From Flavobacterium filum DSM 17961 (GTDB taxonomy: Bacteria > Bacteroidota > Bacteroidia > Flavobacteriales > Flavobacteriaceae), in the NCBI RefSeq assembly GCF_000425465.1, contig NZ_AUDM01000008.1:117268-181267 (forward strand): 64,000 nucleotides of DNA. Direction: 5' to 3'. Below, piece after piece: positions 1 to 8,554 of the stretch; the stretch's first letter is position 1, and every line of letters starts with the position of its first letter. The notes below the pieces were generated by a model, which saw nothing but the letters and a program-made list of their open reading frames with translations, searched no databases and was not told where the DNA came from. Position numbers and translations under genes: made by a program.

Positions 1-746
1 GTGGTGATGGTGGTGATGAATTGTTTTTAGGATATGAACGATTTTGGAGTTTGGCAAAAAACAGACATTTTCAAAATTCTCCAAAGCTATTAAAAAAGCT
101 GATTTATGGAACAGATAAAGTAATTTCAGGGAACAAAAACATCAATAGTTTGGTGGTTTATAATCAGCTTTCATCAGCTCATGAAGGGCTACATTCTCGA
201 TTCAAAAATGAAATGATTCATAAGATTTTCCCTGTTTTGAATGACGTTATTTTACCGGATGATTGGACTGTTTATCAATATGAAAACTCAACTAATTTAT
301 CACATTTATCTCGTCTTATGCAAAAAGCCGAGTTCTATGGTATGATGCAAAAAACATTACGAAAAGTTGATTTAGCCAGTATGGATAATAGTTTAGAGGT
401 AAGAGTGCCATTTTTACAAAAGAAAATGATAGAGGCTTCTCTTCAAATAGATCCTCTTTTGAGTTTTGGAAAAAATAAATACAAAAATGTATTGAAAAAG
501 AAATTAATAAGCTATTTTCCAACAATTGAACCAGAAAAAGCAAAAAAAGGATTCTCTATTCCCTTGCGAAATTGGATTCAAACGGATTTAAAGGAGACTT
601 TTAGTGACAATTTATTAGCTCCAACTTCAACTTTTTATGATAAAAAAGAAGTTGAACATTTGTTGAAAAATCATCTTTCAGGTCAAAAAGATAATAAATG
701 GGCTTTGTTTACATTATATGCTTTAAATCAGTCAATAAAACGCTAA
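1..746 (+). CDS. Asparagine synthase (glutamine-hydrolysing) family, C-terminal part, cut by window start
   Basis: The reading frame is already open at base 3, where it encodes GDGGDE, part of the SGDGGDELFxGY signature of the asparagine synthase ATP-pyrophosphatase domain. The true start and the N-terminal glutaminase domain lie outside the window. Further family motifs are KVDLASMDNSLEVRVPFL and KKGFSIPLRNWI. Family members transfer ammonia from glutamine onto an ATP-activated carboxylate. Within polysaccharide loci, homologues are thought to amidate uronic acids rather than make asparagine; that role is inferred from context. The next gene starts one base after the stop, so the two are co-transcribed. 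Confidence 0.9.
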   Translation, partial: GDGGDELFLGYERFWSLAKNRHFQNSPKLLKKLIYGTDKVISGNKNINSLVVYNQLSSAHEGLHSRFKNEMIHKIFPVLNDVILPDDWTVYQYENSTNLSHLSRLMQKAEFYGMMQKTLRKVDLASMDNSLEVRVPFLQKKMIEASLQIDPLLSFGKNKYKNVLKKKLISYFPTIEPEKAKKGFSIPLRNWIQTDLKETFSDNLLAPTSTFYDKKEVEHLLKNHLSGQKDNKWALFTLYALNQSIKR

Positions 747-747
747 G

Positions 748-1869
748 ATGATGAAAAAGATTTGCGTTTTATTCACTATACCTAACTTTGATACTGCCGG
801 AAGTGGTAAAGCTCTTCTTAACTTGGCATTGGGATTAGATGCAAATCGTTTTGAACCTCATATACTTTGTTTAAATAAAAAAGGAGAATTTTTTGAAACT
901 GTACTAAAATCAAGTATTCCTGTTCATGTTTTTGATTATTTACCAAAAGAGCGACCTACATGGAAAATGTTGCTTTCATGCTATAAAGTAGCTCAAAAAA
1001 TAAAAGAGATTAATCCGGATGTTGTTCATAGTTTTCATTACAGTTCTAATTACACTGAAGCCTTTGCAGTAAAATTGGCCGGTAAAAAATGGATTTTTAC
1101 TAAGAAAAATATGAGTTGGGGTGGGAGTAGTAAAAACAGTTGGAAACTACGTTCTTGGTTTGCAGATAAAATTATAATTCAAAACACAGATATGAAGAAG
1201 GAATTTTATCCAACTTCAACTAAAACAGTATTAATTCCCAGAGGAGTTAACACAAAAAAGTTTCAACCTGAAATTCCCAATTCAGAGATTTTAAAACAAA
1301 TGAATACTACTAATGCGGAAAGGATAGTAATTTGTGTAGCTAACTTTGTTCCTGTGAAAGGTATAGAACTATTGATTGAAGCATTTTGTCAGCTTAATTC
1401 TTTGTTTCCACAATGGAAGCTATGGTTGGTTGGTGATGATACCAATGAATATGGAAAAGAAATAAAAAAGAAAGTTAAAGACCTTTCAATGACTGAAAAA
1501 ATTATTTTTTCCGGAAAAGTAAACAATGTAAATGATTATCTGCAACATGCCGAAATTTTTGTTCTTCCAACAAAAGATGAAGGCAGAAAAGAAGGTTCTC
1601 CCGTAGCGATGCTTGAAGCGATGGCTAATGGTAAAGTAGTCATTGGTTCTGCTATTTCAGGTATCAAAGATCAGTTGCAAAATTTCCCAAATCATCTTTT
1701 TAAACCCGGAAATTCAGAAGATTTAAAAAATAAATTGGAATTGTTTTTTTCTAATTCTCAATCAGAAAATGTACATTTGGGAAAACAATTCATCAATGAA
1801 GTTTCACTTTATTATTCCATTCAAGATGAGGTGGTAAAGCATGAAAAAGCCTATTTGTCATTATTTTAA
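748..1869 (+). CDS. Glycosyltransferase family 4 (GT-B fold)
   Basis: A 373-residue retaining GT4 enzyme expected to add one sugar to the lipid-linked repeat unit at the cytoplasmic membrane face. The N-terminal half starts with a short strand followed by the glycine-containing segment DTAGSGKALLNLALGL. The C-terminal donor-binding half contains the EX7E motif EGSPVAMLE at residues 282-290, followed by AMANGKVVIGS. Donor and acceptor cannot be read from sequence. The ATG lies one base after the preceding stop, and the following asparagine-synthase-like gene begins 11 bases downstream. Confidence 0.88.
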   Translation: MMKKICVLFTIPNFDTAGSGKALLNLALGLDANRFEPHILCLNKKGEFFETVLKSSIPVHVFDYLPKERPTWKMLLSCYKVAQKIKEINPDVVHSFHYSSNYTEAFAVKLAGKKWIFTKKNMSWGGSSKNSWKLRSWFADKIIIQNTDMKKEFYPTSTKTVLIPRGVNTKKFQPEIPNSEILKQMNTTNAERIVICVANFVPVKGIELLIEAFCQLNSLFPQWKLWLVGDDTNEYGKEIKKKVKDLSMTEKIIFSGKVNNVNDYLQHAEIFVLPTKDEGRKEGSPVAMLEAMANGKVVIGSAISGIKDQLQNFPNHLFKPGNSEDLKNKLELFFSNSQSENVHLGKQFINEVSLYYSIQDEVVKHEKAYLSLF

Positions 1870-1880
1870 AGAAAAAGGAA

Positions 1881-3260
1881 ATGAAAGAGATTAAAACGGC
1901 AATTATCCCCGTAAAAACTGATTTTGTAGGTTTGAAAAGTGAAATTGATCATAAAGCCATTTGCATTTTTGCAGCTACCGGTTTTTTTCTTGATGACGAT
2001 ACCTACTTTGTAAATCAAAAAGCTCTTAGACCAGCCACCAATTATACACTTTCGGATGATTCGAATTCAATTATAAAAGAAGAAAACTATTTTAAATGGC
2101 ATTATTCACCATTTGAACGACCTTTTGATCAAATTGTGGAAGAATTTACTGTTTTGTTTGAGAAAATTATTAATGAACAAGTGCAAGATAAAAAAGTCAT
2201 TTTGCCACTTTCCGGTGGATTAGATAGTAGAACTCAAGCTGCTGCTTTAAGGCATTTGAATAAAAAAGTGCATGCCTATAGTTACGAATTTGAAAATGGT
2301 CATAACGAAACAAAATATGCCGAACAGATTGCAAAAGTATGTGATTTTCCATTCGAAAAATGGATAATTCCTAAAGGTTATTTATGGAAAGATATAGAGG
2401 AAATCGCTTCAATAAATCAATGCTATACAGAATTTACTCATCCCAGACAAGCAGCTGTTTTGAATAAATTAGCCGGTTTAGGTGAAGTGATTAGTTTAGG
2501 TCATTGGGGCGATGTATTGTTTGATAATATGGATTTGCCTTCTCAACTTTCTATAGATGAACAAGTTGATATAATGATTAAAAAAGTCATTAAGAAAAGT
2601 GGAATTGAATTTGCAGAAAAGTTGTGGAAATCATGGGATTTAGAAGGAGATTTCTATTCTTATTTTCGCCAAAGAATTAAAAAATTGTTGGAGGAAGTAA
2701 CAATTTCTGAAGAAGCAAATGCACAAACAAGAGCTTTTAAAAGTTTATATTGGGCTTCGAGATGGACCGGAAGTAATTTAAGTTTTTTTGAAAAAGTTAA
2801 GCCTATAACCTTGCCTTATTATGATGAAAGAATGTTACAATTTATATGTTCCGTTCCAGAACGATTTTTGGCAAAACGACAAATTCAAATTGCCTACTTA
2901 AAAAAACAAAATCCTCAATTAGCCAAAATAACATGGCAAGATCAACGTCCGTTTAATTTGTATAGTCATCAATGGAATTATTTTCCATGGAATTTTCCAT
3001 ATAGAGTTTATCAAAAGATCAGAAAAGATTATGTTGTAAAAAATAAAGTTAGAAACAATTATGAAAATCAATTTTTAGGTAATGAGAATGAAATCGAACT
3101 GAGAAAATGGTTGTTTGAAAACCAAAAATTTAAAGCATTTTTAGATCCAAAATTAGTCGAAGAAATGTATGATGGGTTTATAAACGAAAATCATTTGAGT
3201 TATTCACATGTAATCAGTACCTTGCTGACGTTATCATTGTTTACTAAAATTTCAGAATGA
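1881..3260 (+). CDS. Asparagine synthase-like protein without a recognisable glutaminase domain
   Basis: 459 residues with the PP-loop SGGLDSR at 111-117, which binds ATP in asparagine synthase-type enzymes. The first 110 residues look like a shortened remnant of the Ntn-type glutaminase domain: the protein begins MKEIKT, without the catalytic Cys2 of AsnB. It would therefore need free ammonia, a partner amidotransferase or another nucleophile. It is the second family member within 2 kb, separated from the first by a GT4 gene. Its stop overlaps the next ATG by four bases (ATGA). An amidation or condensation step on a sugar acid is the likeliest role, inferred from the locus. Confidence 0.82.
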   Translation: MKEIKTAIIPVKTDFVGLKSEIDHKAICIFAATGFFLDDDTYFVNQKALRPATNYTLSDDSNSIIKEENYFKWHYSPFERPFDQIVEEFTVLFEKIINEQVQDKKVILPLSGGLDSRTQAAALRHLNKKVHAYSYEFENGHNETKYAEQIAKVCDFPFEKWIIPKGYLWKDIEEIASINQCYTEFTHPRQAAVLNKLAGLGEVISLGHWGDVLFDNMDLPSQLSIDEQVDIMIKKVIKKSGIEFAEKLWKSWDLEGDFYSYFRQRIKKLLEEVTISEEANAQTRAFKSLYWASRWTGSNLSFFEKVKPITLPYYDERMLQFICSVPERFLAKRQIQIAYLKKQNPQLAKITWQDQRPFNLYSHQWNYFPWNFPYRVYQKIRKDYVVKNKVRNNYENQFLGNENEIELRKWLFENQKFKAFLDPKLVEEMYDGFINENHLSYSHVISTLLTLSLFTKISE

Positions 3261-4429
3261 AACGGTTAAAAAAAATTGTGATTTATTGTGGTGAACTACC
3301 ACCGCCAACCTTTATTGATCGCTTGATTATTGGATTAGCAAATGAAGATTTTAAACTTTTTATTTCAGGAAGAAAAAGAGGAACATTACATTATCCAAAA
3401 CAAATTTCAGTGCTGACTTATTCAGGAAAAATTAGTCAAGTTTTCACGGTTTTACTCTACACATTTTTGCTATGGCTTCAACGACCAAAAGACAAAAAAG
3501 TTTTAGATAATTGGATTAAAAAGAAAAAAACAAGTCCATTTAACGCACGTTTGAAGTTTTATCCAATTCTTTATCAACGCCCGAAAATAATACATATACA
3601 ATGGGTAAAATCAATTTCAGATTGGACTTGGGTAAAAAAATTAGACATCAAATTAGTGGTGAGTTTGAGAGGAGCACATGTCAATTATACCCCTATTGCC
3701 AATCCTGAATATGTTGAAATTTATCAAAAATGTTTTCCTTTGGTGGATGGCTTTCATGCGGTTTCTGAAGCTATTAAAACGGAAGCTCTAGCGTATGGTT
3801 TAACTGAAAACAAAACTAAAGTTATTTATAGCGGATTAGATTTGAATAATTTTTCATTTCGTGAAGAAAATAAAAATAATACTTTACTTCAAATTATATC
3901 AATTGGAAGAGGACATTGGAAAAAAGGATATGATATAGCACTTGATGGATTGAAAATTTTAAAAGATAAAAATGTTTCTTTTCATTATACAATTGTTGGT
4001 ATAGAAGAAAACGAAGAGCTATTGTTTCAGCGAAAACAATTAAACTTAGAAAATGAAGTTACGTTTTTAAAGAAAATGGAATTTGAATCCGTAAAGCAAA
4101 AAATTCAATCTTCGGATATTTTACTTTTGCCGAGTGTAGAAGAAGGAATAGCCAATGTAGCTCTAGAAGCTATGGCATTAGGTACATTGGTTATTTCATC
4201 AGATTGTGGTGGAATGAACGAAGTCATAAAGGATAATGAAAATGGCTTTATTTTCAAAGTAAGAAATGTTGATCAAATGGTGGATAAAATTCAATATGCG
4301 ATGAAACTTAGCGATGAAGCAAAAAGAAAAATTGTTAAAAATGCAAGAATTACCATTGAAAATCAACATTCAGCAGAAATGATGATGCATTCATTTTCTA
4401 ATTTTTACAAAGAAATTATAAATGAGTAA
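3257..4429 (+). CDS. Glycosyltransferase family 4
   Basis: 390 residues, GT-B fold. The C-terminal half carries ISIGRGHWKKGYD at about 215-227 and the EX7E motif EGIANVALE at 296-304, followed by the loop SSDCGGMNEVI. It overlaps the upstream asparagine-synthase-like gene by four bases and the next GT4 gene by eight, which indicates translational coupling. Its C-terminal half resembles that of the next gene product (both have ISIGRxHWxKGY), so the two look like tandem paralogues. Substrates are unknown. Confidence 0.88.
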   Translation: MKRLKKIVIYCGELPPPTFIDRLIIGLANEDFKLFISGRKRGTLHYPKQISVLTYSGKISQVFTVLLYTFLLWLQRPKDKKVLDNWIKKKKTSPFNARLKFYPILYQRPKIIHIQWVKSISDWTWVKKLDIKLVVSLRGAHVNYTPIANPEYVEIYQKCFPLVDGFHAVSEAIKTEALAYGLTENKTKVIYSGLDLNNFSFREENKNNTLLQIISIGRGHWKKGYDIALDGLKILKDKNVSFHYTIVGIEENEELLFQRKQLNLENEVTFLKKMEFESVKQKIQSSDILLLPSVEEGIANVALEAMALGTLVISSDCGGMNEVIKDNENGFIFKVRNVDQMVDKIQYAMKLSDEAKRKIVKNARITIENQHSAEMMMHSFSNFYKEIINE

Positions 4430-5603
4430 TAAAAAACGAATCGGACTCGTATTGCCAAATCATCCCTCTTACTCTGAAACTTTCTTTATTTCAAAAATAA
4501 AAGGTTTACAGCAAAAAGGGATGGAAGTAGTAATGTTTACTAACGCACCAAAAAAAAAGGATTTCAAATTATGTCCGGTTGTATATTTAAAAACAAAGCT
4601 TAGTTTTATTAGTTTTATAAAAGAGGCTTTTATATTTTTATACATCATTTTTACACAATTTAAAAGGGTAATATTGCTTTTTTCTTTGAATAAAAAAGAT
4701 AAGATGCGTTTTTTTAAAAACATCAAAAATATCTTTTTAAATCGCTATTTTCTGAATCAAAAATTGGATTGGTTGCATTTTGGATTTGGTACTATGGCTT
4801 TGGAACGTGAAAATGTAGCACAGACAATAAATGCTAAAATGGCTGTCAGTTTTAGAGGTTTTGATTGGTATGTTTATCCGGTAAAAAACGAGAATTGTTA
4901 TCAAAAATTATTTAAAAAAGAAGTAAAGTACCATGTTCTTTCAAAAGGAATGAAAAGTGACTTAATTCAATATGGGATTCATGAAGAAAAAATTGATGTG
5001 ATTTCACCTTTTATTGATGTAGTTAAGTTTCATAATAATTATGATTCTTTCTTAAAAAATAATAAAGAAACTAAAATCATTTCAATAGGAAGACTTCATT
5101 GGATTAAAGGTTATAATTATATTTTTGAAGCTTTATCAATATTAAAAAGTAAAGGAATTCATTTTAAATATTCAATAATAGGAGATGGATTGGAAAAAGA
5201 GCGACTTTTGTTTCAAGCTCAACAGCTAGGAATTTCTGATAATGTAACTTTTTATGGTAAAGTAGATCATGATGAATTGACAAAAATAGTTATCATGCAT
5301 GATATATTTATTCAATATAGTAATCAAGAAGGTTTTTGTAATGCTGCATTAGAGGCTCAATCAATGGAATTATTGTGTGTAGTTAGTGATGCTGATGGAT
5401 TAAAGGAGAATGTTGTTGATGGTGAAACAGGATGGATTGTGCCTAAAAGAAGTCCTTTGAAATTGGCAAATAAGCTTGATGAAATTGTAAAGTTATCATT
5501 TCAGGAAAGTGAAATAATTAAAAATAACGCAAGGCAAAGGGTTGAACAAAATTTTAATTTTGAAATACAAATAAATAATTTCATAACTTTTTACAATAAA
5601 TAA
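4422..5603 (+). CDS. Glycosyltransferase family 4
   Basis: 393 residues. The donor-binding half has ISIGRLHWIKGYN at about 221-233 and the EX7E motif EGFCNAALE at 303-311, then a DGxTGW-type loop (DGETGWIVP). The start overlaps the previous gene by eight bases. A lysine-rich, hydrophobic stretch around residues 60-110 is typical of the membrane-facing acceptor side of GT4 enzymes. It probably adds a neighbouring sugar of the same repeat unit as its paralogue upstream. Substrates are unknown. Confidence 0.87.
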   Translation: MSNKKRIGLVLPNHPSYSETFFISKIKGLQQKGMEVVMFTNAPKKKDFKLCPVVYLKTKLSFISFIKEAFIFLYIIFTQFKRVILLFSLNKKDKMRFFKNIKNIFLNRYFLNQKLDWLHFGFGTMALERENVAQTINAKMAVSFRGFDWYVYPVKNENCYQKLFKKEVKYHVLSKGMKSDLIQYGIHEEKIDVISPFIDVVKFHNNYDSFLKNNKETKIISIGRLHWIKGYNYIFEALSILKSKGIHFKYSIIGDGLEKERLLFQAQQLGISDNVTFYGKVDHDELTKIVIMHDIFIQYSNQEGFCNAALEAQSMELLCVVSDADGLKENVVDGETGWIVPKRSPLKLANKLDEIVKLSFQESEIIKNNARQRVEQNFNFEIQINNFITFYNK

Positions 5604-5626
5604 ATTAAAAAACAAACTAATTAATT

Positions 5627-6673
5627 TTGAAAGTTTTTATTCCAAATGTCAATTTTAATACTGTGAATAGTTTGTCAATTTTTATTTTGACTAGGCCTTT
5701 TTTTTCTGAATCAGGATGGTGTAATGATGATGAATTGAAAAGAAAATGGAATGTTATCAATTCAGTTGAATATACCTCAAATATTTCAGAAGCCAGATTT
5801 GTATTAATTCCTCATTCTATAAATTGGTATTTTGAACATAATAGTCAAAATGAACTAATTGATATTAATTCAGATTGTAAAAGATTAAATATAAAAGCTT
5901 ACGGAATTATAGTTGGTGATTTGGGTATTTCTTTTCCTGATTTTTCGAATATTTATTATTTCAGGATGGGAGGATTTAAGTCACAACTTTCTTCAAAAAA
6001 TATGAGTTTTCCATTTTCTCTTTCAGATCAATGGGTTACTATTTTTAAATCAAAAGATCCAATTCCAAATCAAAAAAATGAAGTTCCGGTAATTGGCTTT
6101 TGTGGCCATGCAAGTTTTGATATTAGAAAAAATGTAATTGAAAAATTAAAATTTTTCAAAGAAAATTGTTTTAGATTAATAAAGAATCCTTTTCGAAATG
6201 ACTTTGAACCGTTATTCGCATCAGCTTTTGAAAGGGCTTGCTTATTAAGGTCATTTGAAAAATCCTCTAAAATTAAAACTAATTTTATCTATAGAAATCA
6301 TTACAGGGCAGGGGCAAAAAATGAAAAGGAAAGACGAGATACAACAATTGAGTATTATAATAACCTAAAAGATTCTGATTATATACTTTGTTTAAGAGGG
6401 GCAGGTAATTTTTCAGTAAGGTTATATGAAACATTGATGATGGGAAAAATACCAATATTCATCAATACCGATTGTATTTTGCCATTTGAGGATAAAATTG
6501 ATTGGAAGAATCATGTAGTATGGGTAGAATGGGAGCATAGGAAAAATTGTGCAGCGATAGTATCTGATTTTCACGCGAACATCAGTAATAATGATTTTAT
6601 CAGATTACAAGAATCAAATAGGAGATTATGGAAAAATCAACTTTCTGTATCTGCAATTTTGGAAAAATTATAG
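5627..6673 (+). CDS. Exostosin-like (GT47-type) glycosyltransferase
   Basis: 348 residues. The C-terminal half contains DSDYILCLRGAGNFSVRLYE followed by GKIPIFINTD, the arrangement of the exostosin domain (S-x-F-x-L-C-P-R-G, R-x-Y-E, G-x-I-P-V). Exostosin-type enzymes are best known from animal heparan sulfate and plant cell-wall synthesis but also occur in bacterial polysaccharide loci. The start is a TTG; no upstream ATG keeps the frame. The 3' end converges on a reverse-strand methyltransferase with only eight bases between the two stops. The acceptor sugar is unknown. Confidence 0.72.
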   Translation: MKVFIPNVNFNTVNSLSIFILTRPFFSESGWCNDDELKRKWNVINSVEYTSNISEARFVLIPHSINWYFEHNSQNELIDINSDCKRLNIKAYGIIVGDLGISFPDFSNIYYFRMGGFKSQLSSKNMSFPFSLSDQWVTIFKSKDPIPNQKNEVPVIGFCGHASFDIRKNVIEKLKFFKENCFRLIKNPFRNDFEPLFASAFERACLLRSFEKSSKIKTNFIYRNHYRAGAKNEKERRDTTIEYYNNLKDSDYILCLRGAGNFSVRLYETLMMGKIPIFINTDCILPFEDKIDWKNHVVWVEWEHRKNCAAIVSDFHANISNNDFIRLQESNRRLWKNQLSVSAILEKL

Positions 6674-6681
6674 ACTTTAAA

Positions 6682-7308
6682 TTAATCTTTTACTGCTAAA
6701 AGTATAGTCCAAGGAAGTGGAGATTCAACAGCAATTACTTTACCAAACTCTTTTTCAACCAGTTTAATAATTTTCTTTTTTGACCAATGGTTTAAATGTC
6801 CTGGTGTGTTTCCAAAATCTTTTAAATATTTAAACCTACACATATTCAAAAAACACCAGAGAGGTTCTCTAGGTACACCTAAAATTAAATATTTTTTACT
6901 AACTCTTTTAATTTCCTGAAGAGCTTTTTCCGGATAATCTAAATGTTCTAAAACTTCTAAAAGAAAAATTAAGTCAACACTATTTTCTTCTGACTGTAAC
7001 TCATAAACACTTTCTTGAAAAATAGTAATATCAGGATTATTTATTTTTGCCTTATTAACTAATTCTTCAACAAATTCAGAAGCTGAAATGTTTTTTACTA
7101 GTTTTTTTAAAATAGAAGTTGATCTTCCTTCTCCTGCACCAATTTCGTGAGCATTTTGAATTGAAGATGTTTTTTGTAATAAATTTTTTACGGATTTAAA
7201 ATAATTTTCAACAAGTGTTTTGGCAATAAAACCATTGTTTTCATATTTACCTGCAAAATCTTCTTGATGTGGAGTTGCTTTTAATTTTGAATGGTCAATT
7301 TGTGTCAT
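6682..7308 (-). CDS. Class I SAM-dependent methyltransferase
   Basis: 208 residues. Motif I is HEIGAGEGRSTSIL at about 56-69, which binds S-adenosylmethionine. A later acidic/hydrophobic segment is DLIFLLEVLEHLDYPEKAL, typical of the methyltransferase-11 group. The C-terminal region around NTPGHLNHWSKKKI matches polysaccharide-locus members of this group. It probably O-methylates a sugar of the surface glycan, inferred from position. It is the promoter-distal gene of the reverse block, 14 bases after the acyltransferase. Confidence 0.85.
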   Translation of the reverse strand: MTQIDHSKLKATPHQEDFAGKYENNGFIAKTLVENYFKSVKNLLQKTSSIQNAHEIGAGEGRSTSILKKLVKNISASEFVEELVNKAKINNPDITIFQESVYELQSEENSVDLIFLLEVLEHLDYPEKALQEIKRVSKKYLILGVPREPLWCFLNMCRFKYLKDFGNTPGHLNHWSKKKIIKLVEKEFGKVIAVESPLPWTILLAVKD

Positions 7309-7322
7309 TATTATACTAGTTG

Positions 7323-7820
7323 TTAATTTATTAATGTTTTTGAATTGGTATAACCCACAATTTTGGCTGGATTTCCACCAACAATAGTTCCCGGTGGAAC
7401 ATCTTTAGTTACCACAGCACCAGCACCAATTACTGCACCTTTACCAATTGTAATTGGTTTTATTACTAGGGCATTCATGCCTATAAATACATTGTCTTCA
7501 ATAACTACATTTCCTGTACTGAATTCTGAAACACCTTCTGCAGTAATGATTGGAAAATGATTTATTATTTTAACCCCCGAAGTAATAAAAACATTGTCAC
7601 CGATTGAAGTTGTAACATTTTTTAAATTATCAAACAATACACTAGTCCCAATAAAGACTGTTTTACGGTTTTTAAATTTAATGCCATATAATTTTAACAA
7701 TTTAGTTCGGAGTAAAGGTGGAATATAGAATTGCATTGAAAGGTGAAGTAAAATAAATTTTATTCCTTTTTTTAAAAAAGAAAGTGAAAGTTTGTTCCAA
7801 GTGGCGGTATGATTTTTCAT
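7323..7820 (-). CDS. Left-handed beta-helix (hexapeptide) acyltransferase
   Basis: 165 residues. After a basic, hydrophobic N-terminal 50 residues there is a hexapeptide-repeat region (for example IGDNVFITSG, VIEDNVFIGMNALV, IGKGAVIGAGAVV) ending in the KDVPPGTIVGGNPAKIVG cap typical of CatB/WcaF/NodL-type O- or N-acetyltransferases. It likely acetylates a sugar of the polysaccharide using acetyl-CoA. Its start codon is an ATG at 7818-7820. The methyltransferase follows 14 bases downstream, so they form one unit. Confidence 0.88.
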   Translation of the reverse strand: MKNHTATWNKLSLSFLKKGIKFILLHLSMQFYIPPLLRTKLLKLYGIKFKNRKTVFIGTSVLFDNLKNVTTSIGDNVFITSGVKIINHFPIITAEGVSEFSTGNVVIEDNVFIGMNALVIKPITIGKGAVIGAGAVVTKDVPPGTIVGGNPAKIVGYTNSKTLIN

Positions 7821-8167
7821 AATTTATTTAATTTCAACGCTTTAATTGTCTTGTAGAAATACTAGTAAGACCAATATGTTCTGTGACATTTTTCCTGAAA
7901 ATTAGAGTAATTGCAATGATTACCACTTTCAGCATTACCTATGCTTTTTAAAAATTATTTTTTTTAAGTCCAAATCTACTATTCATAATTTCGTTCGTTT
8001 TTTTAAAAGGCTAAAAGCGTTTTATTTATTTTAAAATGATTCATATTTTTAAGTGATACTAAAAAAAAAACAATACTTTACTAAGAATTTAAATCCGGTA
8101 GCAACAATTAAAATGAAGTTAAAAACCTTCGAGTATTTTAATCTAAAATTGCTTGGGAAGTTCTTCA
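7821..8167. other. 347-bp gap, possible decayed coding sequence
   Basis: No complete gene of normal size is visible. On the reverse strand two short frames occur: 39 codons ending at a ten-base A tract (8061-8070), and about 33 codons (beginning MLKVVIIAITLIF) ending just before the acyltransferase. Reading across the homopolymer in another frame prolongs the first frame for a short distance. Similar base composition and the position inside an operon fit a degraded gene, but its family cannot be recognised. Confidence 0.35.
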
Positions 8168-8168
8168 T
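8049..8168 (-). CDS. Small 39-residue hydrophobic frame coupled to gtrA-like gene (doubtful)
   Basis: The ATG overlaps the stop of the GtrA-like gene (TAATG). The product begins MKNFPSNFRLKYSKVF, continues as one hydrophobic stretch and stops soon after a ten-base homopolymer that encodes a run of phenylalanines. It may be a real small membrane peptide, the start of a frameshifted gene, or chance. No family is recognised. Confidence 0.25.
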   Translation of the reverse strand: MKNFPSNFRLKYSKVFNFILIVATGFKFLVKYCFFFSIT

Positions 8169-8554
8169 TATTTGTAAACATAAAATTTTGAAATAATAAA
8201 ACGCAAAGGTGTTAAAATTAAAACTGTTATAAAAGTACTTATCAAATAGTTAATTTCAAAATAATTGAAAGTATTGTATAAAACATTTGCCAAAAAGTAA
8301 AAAAAAACTAAGCTTAAGCAGAATTTTATTAGCTTACTGTAGCTATGTGAAGTTTTAAAAAGCAATCTTAATTGAATCGTATAAAGCATAAGATATAAAA
8401 CACCATAGACAATCATAAATGCAATCGACTTGTTCGTTTTTAAAATGTCAACTAAAATATATAGCGATATGAATACAAAACTGTAGCCAAAAAAACTAAT
8501 AAAAATATATTTTAAAACTTGAGATTGTAATTCTTTATTTTTTAGGATCTTCAA
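8168..8554 (-). CDS. GtrA-like membrane protein (putative lipid-linked sugar flippase)
   Basis: 128 residues with four hydrophobic segments, the size and layout of the GtrA family (PF04138). It ends with the typical arginine/lysine-containing tail RFIISKFYVYK. GtrA proteins are proposed to flip polyprenyl-phosphate-linked sugars across the inner membrane. It overlaps the upstream GtrB-like gene by 20 bases, which supports a functional pair. Together with the GT-C protein upstream it forms a three-part set like phage-derived O-antigen modification systems. Confidence 0.8.
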   Translation of the reverse strand: MKILKNKELQSQVLKYIFISFFGYSFVFISLYILVDILKTNKSIAFMIVYGVLYLMLYTIQLRLLFKTSHSYSKLIKFCLSLVFFYFLANVLYNTFNYFEINYLISTFITVLILTPLRFIISKFYVYK

